Shown here piece after piece: positions 28,471 to 37,771 of a stretch of DNA of 64,000 nt. The translations under genes and the position numbers were made by a program. The DNA is from DATKFM01 sp963851215 (GTDB lineage: Bacteria > Pseudomonadota > Alphaproteobacteria > Dongiales > Dongiaceae): NCBI GenBank assembly GCA_963851215.1, contig CAWKOG010000015.1, positions 124,001-188,000 of the forward strand, read 5' to 3'. The notes under the pieces were generated by a model. That model was not told the origin of the DNA, searched no databases, and saw nothing but the letters and a program-made list of their open reading frames with translations. Each line of letters starts with the position of its first letter. The stretch's first letter is position 1.

Positions 28471-29085
28471 ATGCGTTTCCGCTTTCCGCACTTCATCATC
28501 CCGCGCGGCAACCGGCTGGAGAGCACGAACATCTATGTGCAGCCGCCGCGCTACCGCGACTGGCGCGCCTGGGCGGCGCTGCGCAGTTCGAGCCGCGAGT
28601 TCCTGACGCCCTGGGAGCCGACCTGGCCCGCGGATTCGCTATCCCGCGCCGCCTATCGCCGGCGCATGCACCAGGCGGCGGCGGAATGGCATGACGATGC
28701 CGGCTATGCCTTCCTGGTTTTCCGCCGCGGCGATAACAGGCTGCTGGGCGGCATCAATCTCAGCAATGTGCGCCGCGGCGTGGCCCAGGCCGCCAGCCTC
28801 GGCTATTGGATCGGCGGGCCCTATGCCCGCCAGGGCATCATGACGGAGGCGCTGATCTGCCTGATGCCGTTCCTGTTCGATCGCCTCGGGCTGCACCGCA
28901 TCGAGGCGGCCTGCATGCCGCACAACACGGCGAGCCGCAGCCTGCTGCGCAAGATCGGTTTTCGCGAGGAAGGCTATGCGCGCGACTATCTGCGCATCAA
29001 CGGCGTCTGGCAGGACCACGTGCTCTATGCGCTGTTGCGCAAGGACCTGGCGGGCGTGGCCCGCGCGGCGGGCGCTCAGGCGTGA
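28471..29085 (+). CDS. RimJ/RimL-type GNAT acetyltransferase
   Basis: A 204-residue GNAT of the ribosomal-protein-alanine N-acetyltransferase group. Features: YVQPPRYRDWRAWAALRSSS with SREFLTPWEPTW near the N-terminus, SLGYWIGGPYARQGIMTEAL (acetyl-CoA loop), HRIEAACMPHNTASRSLLRKIGF, and the ending INGVWQDHVLYALLRKD. It starts 25 bases after the M16 gene and is likely the third gene of the thrC operon. Its 3' end overlaps the convergent yqgE gene by 10 bases. Confidence 0.9.
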   Translation: MRFRFPHFIIPRGNRLESTNIYVQPPRYRDWRAWAALRSSSREFLTPWEPTWPADSLSRAAYRRRMHQAAAEWHDDAGYAFLVFRRGDNRLLGGINLSNVRRGVAQAASLGYWIGGPYARQGIMTEALICLMPFLFDRLGLHRIEAACMPHNTASRSLLRKIGFREEGYARDYLRINGVWQDHVLYALLRKDLAGVARAAGAQA

Positions 29086-29657
29086 CCGGCTTCGCCGGAC
29101 AGCATGCTGAAATCGACGCCGAGCTTGCCGATGGCGCGCTCCCACTTCTGCTCGAGGTCGGCATCGAAGACGATGGCCTCGTCGGCCGGCGCCGACAGCC
29201 AGCCATTGGCGTGGATCTCCGCATCGAGCTGGCCCGCGCCCCAGCCGGCATAGCCCAGCGCGAGGATGCTGCGCTTCGGACCGCCGCCGGCGGCGAGATC
29301 TTTGAGGATGTCGATGGTCGCCGTCAGCGCCACATTGTCGCTGACCAGCATCGTGTTGTTCTGCACATAGTCGGCGGAATGCAGCACGAAGCCGCGGCCG
29401 GCCTCGACAGGCCCGCCGAAATGCACGCGGATCTCCTCGCTGCGCCGGTTAGGACCGATATTGAGCTGCTTCAGCAGTTCGGTGAAGGTAAGAGAGCCGA
29501 CCCGGCGATTGACCACCAGGCCCATCGCACCGGTCGAGCTGTGAGCGCACATGTAGATCACCGTGCGCGTGAAACGGGGATCGCGCATCTGCGGCATGGC
29601 GATCAGAAGCTGCCCCGTGAGATAGCCTTCCGGCTTACTCTTGTCCGTGCTCATCAT
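29076..29657 (-). CDS. YqgE/AlgH family protein (UPF0301)
   Basis: A 193-residue UPF0301 member: LTGQLLIAMPQMRDPRFTRTVIYMC at the start, then GAMGLVVNRR, VHFGGPVEAGRGFVLHS and ALGYAGWGAGQLDAEI. The family is broadly conserved, with a transcription-linked role proposed for AlgH in Pseudomonas but no settled biochemistry. It converges on the rimJ-like gene. Complete, with ATG 29657 or 29654. Confidence 0.93.
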   Translation of the reverse strand: MMSTDKSKPEGYLTGQLLIAMPQMRDPRFTRTVIYMCAHSSTGAMGLVVNRRVGSLTFTELLKQLNIGPNRRSEEIRVHFGGPVEAGRGFVLHSADYVQNNTMLVSDNVALTATIDILKDLAAGGGPKRSILALGYAGWGAGQLDAEIHANGWLSAPADEAIVFDADLEQKWERAIGKLGVDFSMLSGEAGHA

Positions 29658-29810
29658 GAATCACCTAGGCAATCTTTTCAGGCTAGGCAAGCGTCCAATT
29701 TTGTTCATCGCCGCTGCGGGACGCGATCCATTTTCTTAAATCCGGCGCGCCGCTCTACACGGAATTTTGACGGTAGCGCCGCTAAATCAAGGCTATATTA
29801 GACCCGATCA

Positions 29811-31954
29811 ATGGTTATGAAACAGTTGATATCTGCATCTATTCCGGGGGCGGCCCGCATCGGCGGGTGTTACAGCTTTGTACTCGCCGGACTCTGCTCC
29901 TTGTTTCCAGCGGCATTTCCGCCGCGGCCGATTCCGCGGCGACCGACTGGGCGCGCGACAATGAATCCGCCGTGCGCATGGTGTCGGCGGTGGCCGGCGC
30001 CGGTACGGAAAGCGAACTTCGCGCGGGTATCGAATTCGAGCTGCAGCCCGGTTGGAAAACCTACTGGCGCACGCCCGGCGATGCCGGCTATCCGATCTCA
30101 GTCGATTGGCAGGGCTCGGTGAATGTGGCAACGGCCGAAATCGCCTGGCCGGCGCCCCATCGCTTCACGCTCTTCGGCCTCGATACGTTCGGCTATAGCG
30201 AAGCCGTGCTGCTGCCCGTGCTGGTGAAGCCGCAGCGCGTGGGCGAAGCGGTACAGTTGCGCGCCGCCGTGAACTATCTCGTCTGCGAGGAGATCTGTAT
30301 TCCCAAGACGGCGAGCCTGGCGCTGGACATTCCCGCCGGAACGGCGACACCGTCGGAATTCGCGCAGCTCGTGGCCCGCTATCAGGCCCAGGTGCCCGGC
30401 GACGGCGCGCGTCATGGACTGCATGTGGAGAGTGCGGTTCTCGGCGGCAGCGCGGAGAAGCAGACGCTGGAAATCTCGGCGCGCTCTGCGCCGCTGCCTT
30501 TCGATCATCCGGACGTGATCGTCGAAGGGCCTGACGGCTTTACCTTCGGCCCGCCTGAGGTCGCGCTGTCGGCCGATGGCGCCGCCGCCAGTTTCTCGCT
30601 GCCTGTGTTCGTCAATACCGGAGTCGATGCCGGCGCGTTGGCAAAATCGAATGTGACCTTGACGCTGGTCGACGGTCAGCGCGGCCTTGAGCAGAAGATC
30701 ACGCTCTCCAACCCTACGTCTGCCGCAGCGGCCCCGGCGACAGCAACACTGCAGACCTCATCGCTCACAATCATCCTCATCGCTCTTCTCGGCGGCCTCA
30801 TCCTCAACTTCATGCCCTGCGTGCTGCCGGTGCTGTCGCTGAAGATGCTGGGGTTGGTCGGCCATGCCGGCGAGCGGACGGCAACGCGGCGCGGTTTCCT
30901 CGCTTCCTCCGCCGGCATCGTGACTGCCTTCGTGATTCTCGCGGCCGCACTGATTGCGGTGAAGCAGGCGGGCGGGATCATCGGCTGGGGCGTTCAGTTC
31001 CAGCATCCCTGGTTCCTGGTGGCGATGACGCTGGTGCTCGTGCTGTTTGCGGCCAATCTGCTGGGCTGGTTCGAGCTGCCGCTGCCGGCCTGGATCGGCC
31101 GCGTGGGCGGCGCCGAGCATGGCAGTGGCCTCGCAGGGCAGTTTTTCACCGGTATGCTGGCAACTCTGCTGGCGACGCCTTGCTCCGCGCCTTTCGTCGG
31201 CACCGCTGTGACCTTCGCCTTCTCCCGCGGCGCCGGCGAGATATTCATGATCTTTGTCGCGCTAGGCGTCGGCCTGGCGCTGCCCTATCTGCTTGTAGCC
31301 GCATTCCCCGGCCTCGCCGGCCTGTTGCCGCGCCCCGGCGTCTGGATGATCTGGCTGCGGCGGATCCTGGGCCTGTTGCTGGTGGGCACCGCAGTCTGGC
31401 TGATCACGATCCTGAGCGCGCAGATGGGCGCAGTGGCGCTCGGGCTGGCTATCGCTGGTATCGTCCTGCTGGTGCTGTTCCTGGGCCTGCAGGGCAGATT
31501 GCCGGCAGAAGCGCGTATGGCCGGTGGCACGCTCGGCGCCGCGATCGCTTTGGCCGCGCTATTCCTGCCCGGGACATCCCGCGGACCGGTAACCGCCGCC
31601 GACGATATCTGGCACCCTTTCGCCCAGGCGGAGATCGCCGGCCTGGTGCAGAGCGGCAAGACGGTGTTCGTCGATGTGACCGCCGATTGGTGCGTCACCT
31701 GCATCGTCAACAAGCAACTGGTGCTGGATGTCGGCGCCTCGGCCGAGCGGCTGCGGCGGCCGGAGGTGGTGCCGATGAAGGCCGACTGGACCAAACCTGA
31801 CGATAATATCGCCCGCTATCTCGCGTCCTTCGGCCGCTATGGCATTCCCTTTAACGTTGTCTATGGCCCGGCGGCGCCGGACGGCATCCTGCTGCCGGAG
31901 CTTCTCAACGAATCGGCCGTCGTCGACGCCTTCAACCGGGCATCGGGCGGCTAG
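29811..31954 (+). CDS. DsbD-like thiol:disulfide interchange protein
   Basis: About 710 residues with three modules. The N-terminal periplasmic domain has a Cys pair (VCEEICIPK, about 139-143 counting from 29867). The multi-span DsbD/CcdA domain has NFMPCVLPVLSLKMLGLVG and LLATPCSAPFVGTAV. The C-terminal thioredoxin domain has VTADWCVTCIVNK (CVTC). It moves reducing power from cytoplasmic thioredoxin to periplasmic partners. The signal peptide is in another frame (from ATG 29811 or 29817, SFVLAGLCSLFPAAF), so a frameshift lies near 29910. The gene lies upstream of a peroxiredoxin. Confidence 0.88.
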
Positions 31955-32077
31955 AAGACCCGAGCGAAGCCCCTAGAACTCTCTCCGCCGACTGACTATC
32001 TTTGTCGCAGCGGCCCGGCGTCTCGCGCCAGGGGCTGTCCCGGATATACACCCGACAGAGAAGAGGAAGGACGCATC

Positions 32078-32560
32078 ATGGCCATCAAGGTGGGCGACAA
32101 GATTCCCGCTGCATCCCTGAAGTACAAGAATTCCGACGGCATCCAGACGATCTCCACCGGCGACCTGTTCAAGGGCAAGACGGTGGTCCTGTTCGCGCTG
32201 CCGGGCGCCTTCACGCCGACCTGCTCGGCCAAGCATCTGCCGGGTTTCATCAATCATGCCGGCGATTTCAAGTCGAAGGGCGTGGATACCATCGCCTGCC
32301 TGTCGGTGAATGACGCTTTCGTGATGGATGCCTGGGGCAAGGACCAGAAGGCCGGCGACAAGGTGATGATGCTGGCCGACGGCAACGGCGAATTTTCCAA
32401 GGCCGTGGGCCTGACCATGGATGCCTCCGGCTATGGCATGGGCACGCGGTCGCAGCGCTATGCGATGGTGGTGAAGGACGGCGTGGTCAAGGCGCTGAAT
32501 GTCGAAGCGCCGGGAGCGTTCGAGGTGTCCAGCGCCGAGGCGGTGCTGAAGGCGATCTAG
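32078..32560 (+). CDS. Peroxiredoxin, Prx5 type
   Basis: A 160-residue peroxiredoxin of the Prx5/AhpC-TSA redoxin group that reduces peroxides. The peroxidatic cysteine is Cys49 in LPGAFTPTCSAKHLPGF. The Prx5-specific SVNDAFVMDAWGKDQKA and SQRYAMVVKDGVVKALNVE are present. ATG 32078 follows GAAGAGGAAGG. A hairpin at 32574-32600 follows the stop and may end the transcript. Confidence 0.95.
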   Translation: MAIKVGDKIPAASLKYKNSDGIQTISTGDLFKGKTVVLFALPGAFTPTCSAKHLPGFINHAGDFKSKGVDTIACLSVNDAFVMDAWGKDQKAGDKVMMLADGNGEFSKAVGLTMDASGYGMGTRSQRYAMVVKDGVVKALNVEAPGAFEVSSAEAVLKAI

Positions 32561-32573
32561 TTCCTACTGAAAT

Positions 32574-32600
32574 CCTGCCGCCGGGTTCATCGGCGGCAGG
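32574..32600 (+). terminator. Hairpin after peroxiredoxin gene
   Basis: A perfect 10-bp stem (CCTGCCGCCG and its complement CGGCGGCAGG) with a 7-base loop lies 14 bases after the stop codon. There is no T run after it, so it may stabilise the 3' end or act with Rho rather than be an intrinsic terminator. Confidence 0.5.
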
Positions 32601-32653
32601 CCGGAGCCCGCGCGGGCAGAGAAAGGGCCGCGCGGAAGTGACGGGGTGGCATC

Positions 32654-33064
32654 ATGGGGTCCTGGGGACCGGGTTCATTCGAGAACGATACCGCCGGCGA
32701 ATGGCTGTTCCGGCTGGAGAAGACGGAGGGGCTGGCCTTCGTCGAGAAGACGCTCGCCGCGGTGAATCTCGACAGCGAGGATGAGCTGGAGGCGCCGCAG
32801 GCGGAGAAGGCCCTGGCCGCTTGCGAGGTGCTGGCGGCTCTGCTCGGCTCGCCCAGCGACGATATACCGCCGGAAGCGGAAACCTGGGCGGAGGACAACG
32901 CCGCCGATCCCTCCGGCGAACTGATCGAGCGCGCCATCGCCGTGATCGACCGCGTGCTCGGGAACTCCGAACTGCGCCAGCAATGGGAGGATTCCGACGA
33001 CGGCGAGAACTGGCAGACGGCGGTAGACGATCTGCGCGGCCGGCTCGATGAGAATTTGCCGTAG
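32654..33064 (+). CDS. DUF4259 protein
   Basis: A 136-residue acidic protein starting MGSWGPGSFENDTAGEWLF, the hallmark of DUF4259. The middle is helical (ALAACEVLAALLG), and the end has REQWEDSD-like QWEDSDDGENWQTAVDDLRGRL. Function unknown. A single gene closed by a palindromic repeat at 33104. Confidence 0.9.
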   Translation: MGSWGPGSFENDTAGEWLFRLEKTEGLAFVEKTLAAVNLDSEDELEAPQAEKALAACEVLAALLGSPSDDIPPEAETWAEDNAADPSGELIERAIAVIDRVLGNSELRQQWEDSDDGENWQTAVDDLRGRLDENLP

Positions 33065-33103
33065 GGTGCCGACTCCTCAATCTAGAACGCCAACCAATCC
33101 AAG

Positions 33104-33128
33104 TCCCCTCTCCCCCAAGGGGAGAGGG
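33104..33128. repeat. REP-like palindrome (CCCCTCTCCCC family)
   Basis: Perfect 11-bp arms CCCCTCTCCCC and GGGGAGAGGGG separated by CAA. It lies between convergent genes and is the same unit as at 152-176, 38979-39009 and inside the MITE. It may act as a transcription end signal. Confidence 0.75.
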
Positions 33129-33147
33129 GAAGCATGGAGTACTGCGG

Positions 33148-35225
33148 CTAAAGCGGCAGCAGTTCCGCGATCTCGCGCTTGAACGGCAGGCCGTCGCCGA
33201 TGTCGGGCGCATCGAGCTCCTGGGCGTAGCGGTGGCCGGCATAGACGGCGGCGGCGATCGTGCCAGGGGCGTTGGCGTCGCCGATGATGCGCACGGATTT
33301 GATCCCGGCGGCATCCCACTCACCGCGGCGCGACTGCAGATCTCGATACAGCTCATCCCGTGGATTGCGCGCGGTGACCAGCAGGACGGCATCGGCGGCA
33401 AGCTCGGCTTTCTTGCCGGTGAAAACGCAAGCGTGTTCGACAGCGGCTGCGGCGATGCGCGTCACGGCGCGCTGGGCGTGAATCGTGACGCCGATACTCA
33501 GCAGCCGCGTCTGAATTTTCTCCTGTTCCAGCGTGTTGCGCGCCCAGTTGGCGGCTTCAGTGGCCGGCGTGATGAACGTGACGCTGCGGCCTTCCTTGAC
33601 CAACAGTTCGGCCAGCACGCTGCCCAAGTAGAAATGATCGTCGTCATAGATGACGACGCGATTGCCGCGCGGACGCTTGCCGGCGAAGATATCGTCGGGC
33701 GTGAGGGTTTCGGCCGCGGTGTCGATGGTGAGCGGACTCTGATGATAGCGCGCCGTGCCGTCGCGGCGCCACTCGCCGCCGGTGGCGATCACCACATGCT
33801 CGAAGCCGTACTCCAGGACATCGGCGGCGCCGAGGCGGCTGTCGAGATAGGTCTCTACGTTCGTCATCTGCTTCAACTGTTGCAGCCGGTAGTCGCGCAC
33901 CCGCGCCCAGGCGGAGAGGCCGGGCAGGCGCGACTCCCGTGAGACACGGCCACCCAGTTCCTTGCCCGCTTCCGCCAGCGCCACCTGATAGCCGCGGCGG
34001 CCGAGCGCGCGGGCGCATTCCAAACCCGCCGGTCCGCCGCCGACGATCAGCACCTTGCCGTCGGACTCGCTGGCCCGGATCAGCTCCGGATGCCAGCCCT
34101 TGCGCCATTCCTCGCCCATGGTGGGATTCTGGGTGCAGCGGCTGGGCGACATGGTCATGTCGCCGGTGATGCACATGTTGCAGCCGATGCATTCCCTGAT
34201 GTCCTCCAGCCGGCCTTCCTCGATCTTGCGCGGCAGGAACGGATCGGCGATGGAGGGCCGCGCCGCGCCGATGAAATCCAGGATGCCGCGGCGGATCTGC
34301 GACACCATCGTGTCCGGCGAGGTGAAGCGGCCGACACCCACTACCGGTTTCGTTGTCAGCTTCTTGATGCCCGCGACATAGGGCTCCTGAAAGCCTTCCT
34401 CGGCAAAGCGCGATGTGCCGGAATCATTGTCCCAGCCCGAGAGCGTCAGATCCCAGAGATCGGGCAATTCGGCCATCAGGCCGATGGCGTCATGCATTTC
34501 CTCCCTGTGCAGGCCCGCTGGGCCGATCAGCTCATCCATGCTGACGCGCACGGACACGGCGCAGCGGTCGCCGATTGCCGACCTGACGTCCTCGGTGATC
34601 TCCCGCAGCAGCCGCGTGCGGTTCTCCAGGGAGCCGCCATATTCGTCGCTGCGATGATTGTAGCGCCGGGACAGGAAATGCTGCGGCGCTCCGAACCCGT
34701 GGGCGGCATAGATGCAGACGAGATCGAACTCCATCTTGCGGCAGCGCAGCGCGGCGTTGCGGTACCAGCGGCGCAGATCGGCGATATCCTGCTTGTCCAT
34801 CGCCCGCGCCTGCACCGGGTCGTTGTAGAAGGTGATGATGGGCGTGGCGCTTGGCGCGATCGGGAATTTCGCGGGTATAGAGATTCGAGCCGTTCATGCC
34901 GGAATGGACCAGCTCGATGCCGGCCAGCGCGCCATGGCGATGCACCTGCTCGGACACGCGGCTGAGCGCCGGCATGTCGCGGTCGTCCCACAGATGCTGC
35001 TCGATGAAGGGCGTGATATCGGAGGAGTGGTGCACGTCGGCCTGTTCGGTGCAGACCACCGCCCAGCCGCCCTCGGCCTTGATGCCGCGCATGACCGCGC
35101 CCGCCGTGGGATCGCGATAGCCCAGGCCGTTGCAGTGGGGCACCTGGAAGAAACCGGTTCTTCGCGGTGACCGGGCCGATCTTCACCGGCTCGAACAGGA
35201 TGTCGTATCTGGCGTCGCGCCCCAT
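33148..35225 (-). CDS. Trimethylamine-dehydrogenase-like FMN/4Fe-4S/FAD oxidoreductase (frameshifted)
   Basis: About 690 residues, aligning throughout with TMADH/DMADH. The N-terminal TIM barrel begins ARYDILFEPVKIGP. After removing an extra base near 35153 it reads FFQVPHCNGLGYRDP, with Cys31 at the position that forms 6-S-cysteinyl FMN. The 4Fe-4S cluster is IRECIGCNMCITGD plus a later SRCTQNP. The ADP/FAD-binding half has KVLIVGGGPAGLECARALG and ends GDGLPFKREI. A second extra base lies near 34861. Of the TMADH substrate bowl, the Tyr60 and Trp355 positions look replaced (TEQADV and the segment after the cluster), so the substrate is likely not trimethylamine. Confidence 0.87.
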
Positions 35226-35259
35226 TTGAGTTCCCGCTGCGCTCTCAGCAATAATCCTT

Positions 35260-35336
35260 GTCATCCTCGCGAAAGCGGGGACCCAGGAATTGCAAGGCGC
35301 CCGTCTTCCCTGGGTCCCCGCTTTCGCGGGGATGAC
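35260..35336. repeat. Palindromic intergenic repeat (CCCCGCTTTCGCGGGG family)
   Basis: Two inverted arms of about 30 bp (35260-35289 and 35306-35336) are built on GTCATCC-CGCGAAAGCGGGG-ACCCAGG and differ by about three changes. A single arm of the same family is the target of the MITE at 24951-25272. It lies between the flavoprotein gene and rnhA. Confidence 0.75.
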
Positions 35337-35372
35337 AACTTAAGTTGTTGCAAGAACGTGCCATGCTATCGA

Positions 35373-35850
35373 TCAGTCATTGTCGAGGGCAGGCAGCCCA
35401 TTCTTACGCAACTCCGCGATTGCCTGCCGCGCCAGGGCGTCGGCCCGTTCGTTTTCGGGATGGCCGGCATGGCCTTTCACCCAGAACCACGCCACATCGT
35501 GCCGCTCCAGCGCCGCTTCCAGCCGCTGCCAGAGGTCAATGTTCTTCACCGGCTTCTTGTCGGCCGTGCGCCAGTTGCGCTTCTTCCAGTCATGGATCCA
35601 TTTGGTGATGCCGTCCTTCAGGTAGGTGCTGTCGGTATGGATGCGGGCCTTGACCGGCCGCTTCAGGCTTTCGAGCGCGGCGATGGCGGCCATCATCTCC
35701 ATGCGGTTGTTCGTGGTAGCGAGATTCGCCGCCGGAAAGTTCCTTTTCCACGCTGTCGTAGCGCAGCAAGGCGCCCCAGCCACCCGGGCCGGGGTTGCCG
35801 CTGCAGGCGCCATCCGTAAAGATGTCGACGATCTTCGGGGTACCGATCAT
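35373..35850 (-). CDS. rnhA: Ribonuclease HI (frameshifted)
   Basis: About 158 residues. It cleaves RNA in RNA-DNA hybrids. Start region IVDIFTDGACSGNPGPGGWGALLRY holds the first catalytic Asp; RMEMMAAIAALESL the Glu; IHTDSTYLKDGITKWI the second Asp; GHPENERADALARQAI the last Asp and His region. The active site is complete after removing one extra base at 35721, which restores GESATTNNRMEMM. ATG 35850 lies 45 bases from the divergent SDR gene. Confidence 0.92.
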
Positions 35851-35895
35851 CGCCGCTCGCGGGGCGAAAGAGCGAATACAGGGGAATGGGTGCGC

Positions 35896-36660
35896 ATGGG
35901 CGGACGTTTAGACGGAAAAACGGCTGTTGTCATCGGCGCCGCGCAGGGCATCGGCGCCGGCATCGCCGAAGTGATGGCCGAGCAGGGCGCGCGGCTGGTG
36001 ATCGCCGACCGCAATGCCGATGTGGGCCGGGAAACTGCCGAACGCCTCAGCGGCCACAGCCCGTCGATCTTCGTCCAGGCCGATGTCAGCAAGAAGGCCG
36101 ATATGGCGGCGGTGGCGGCGACGGCGCTGGAACGTTTCGGCCGCATCGACATCCTCTGCCAGAATGCCGGCATCTTTCCCTATCACCTGATCGATGAGAT
36201 CGACGAGGCGGAATGGGACCAGGTGCTGGCGGTAAATCTGAAGGGCGCCTTTCTCGCCTTCCAGGCCTGCTATGAGGCGATGAAGCGCCAGCGCTATGGC
36301 CGCGTCATCTTCACCTCCTCGATCACGGGCCCGCGGGTCAGCGTTCCCGGCCACGGCCACTACAGCGCCAGCAAGGCCGGCATCGTCGGCTTCATCCGCG
36401 CCGCCGCGATCGAAGCGGCGCCGTTCAATATCACGGTCAACGGCGTCGAGCCCGGCAATATCCTGACCGAGGGCATCAAGCGCGACCGGTCCCCCGAATA
36501 TGCCGAGGCCATGCGCCGCTCGGTGCCGCTCGGCCGCCTTGGCACGCCACGGGATGTCGCCTATGCCTGTCTTTATCTGGCTTCCGACGAAGCTTCTTTC
36601 GTCACCGGCACCACCATCGTCGTCGATGGCGGGCAGATCCTGCCGGAAGCGAAGGTGTAA
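35896..36660 (+). CDS. SDR family oxidoreductase
   Basis: A 254-residue short-chain dehydrogenase. Cofactor motif VVIGAAQGIGAGIAEVM, NAG motif CQNAGIFP, catalytic Ser in FTSSITGP with Tyr-x-x-x-Lys in HYSASKAGIVGF, and the terminal FVTGTTIVVDGGQILPE. The VIADRN after beta 2 suggests NAD rather than NADP. It leads a three-gene plus-strand set with a sugar-isomerase-like and a Gfo/Idh-like gene, so a sugar or polyol substrate is likely. Confidence 0.9.
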   Translation: MGGRLDGKTAVVIGAAQGIGAGIAEVMAEQGARLVIADRNADVGRETAERLSGHSPSIFVQADVSKKADMAAVAATALERFGRIDILCQNAGIFPYHLIDEIDEAEWDQVLAVNLKGAFLAFQACYEAMKRQRYGRVIFTSSITGPRVSVPGHGHYSASKAGIVGFIRAAAIEAAPFNITVNGVEPGNILTEGIKRDRSPEYAEAMRRSVPLGRLGTPRDVAYACLYLASDEASFVTGTTIVVDGGQILPEAKV

Positions 36661-36703
36661 TCATGCCAATCACCGTCCCCGCATTTGAAGAAGGTGCAGC
36701 CCC

Positions 36704-37759
36704 ATGAAAACCATCAAAGGTCCTGCGATTTTCCTGGCCCAGTTCGCCGGCGACGCGCCGCCGTTCAACACGTTGCCGGCCATCGCCAAATGGGCGGCCG
36801 GCCTCGGCTTCAAGGGCGTGCAGATGCCGTCCTGGGACAAGCGGCTGTTCGATCTGGAGAAGGCTGCGGAGTCCAAGGCCTATTGCGACGAGGTGAAGGG
36901 CATCCTGTCGAAGGAGGGGCTGCAGATCACCGAGCTGTCGACGCATCTGCAAGGGCAGCTCGTGGCCGTGCATCCCGCTTATGACGCGGCGTTCGATGGC
37001 TTCGCCGCGCCGCAGGTGCGCGGCAATCCCCAGGCGCGGCAGGAATGGGCCGTCAGCCAGTTGCTGCTCGCAGCGAAAGCGTCGAAGAATCTCGGACTAG
37101 ATCGCCATGTCACCTTCTCCGGCGCGCTGGCCTGGCCCTACTTCTATCCCTGGCCGCAGCGGCCGGCGGGACTGGTGGAAACCGCCTTCGATGAGCTGGC
37201 GAAGCGCTGGAAGCCGATCCTCGATACCTTCGACGGCGTGGGCGTCGATGTCTGCTACGAGATCCATCCCGGCGAGGATCTGCATGACGGCGTCACCTTC
37301 GAGATGTTCTACGAACGGGTTGGCAAGCATAAGCGCTGCAACATGCTGTTCGATCCCAGCCATTATGTGCTGCAGGTGCTGGATTACCTGGAGCACATCG
37401 ACATCTATCACGACTTCATCAAGATCTTTCACGTCAAGGACGCGGAGCTGAACCCCAACGGGCGCTGCGGCGTCTATGGCGGCTATCAGTCCTGGGTGAA
37501 TCGCGCCGGGCGCTTCCGGTCGCTGGGCGACGGGCAGGTGGATTTCAGCGGCATCTTCTCCAAGCTGGCGCAGCATGGCTATGACGGCTGGGCGGTCTTG
37601 GAATGGGAATGCTGCCTGAAGCATCCGGAGGATGGCGCGCGCGAAGGTGCCGTCTTCATCCGCGACCACATCATCCGCGTCACCGAAAAGGCGTTCGACG
37701 ATTTCGCCGGCGCCGGCACGGACCTGGCCGCCAACCGCCGCATGCTCGGCATCGCGTAA
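36704..37759 (+). CDS. Sugar phosphate isomerase/epimerase-like TIM barrel protein
   Basis: 351 residues of the xylose-isomerase-like superfamily (AP endonuclease 2 fold). Metal-ligand positions are visible: ITELSTHLQGQ (His), VCYEIHPGEDLHDG (Glu and His), NMLFDPSHYVLQ (Asp, His), IFHVKDAELNPNG (His, Asp), and WAVLEWECCLKHPEDG (Glu). It sits 43 bases after the SDR gene and 12 before the Gfo/Idh gene; inositol- and sugar-catabolic operons often combine these three types. Confidence 0.9.
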   Translation: MKTIKGPAIFLAQFAGDAPPFNTLPAIAKWAAGLGFKGVQMPSWDKRLFDLEKAAESKAYCDEVKGILSKEGLQITELSTHLQGQLVAVHPAYDAAFDGFAAPQVRGNPQARQEWAVSQLLLAAKASKNLGLDRHVTFSGALAWPYFYPWPQRPAGLVETAFDELAKRWKPILDTFDGVGVDVCYEIHPGEDLHDGVTFEMFYERVGKHKRCNMLFDPSHYVLQVLDYLEHIDIYHDFIKIFHVKDAELNPNGRCGVYGGYQSWVNRAGRFRSLGDGQVDFSGIFSKLAQHGYDGWAVLEWECCLKHPEDGAREGAVFIRDHIIRVTEKAFDDFAGAGTDLAANRRMLGIA

Positions 37760-37771
37760 GGGAGGCGGAAC

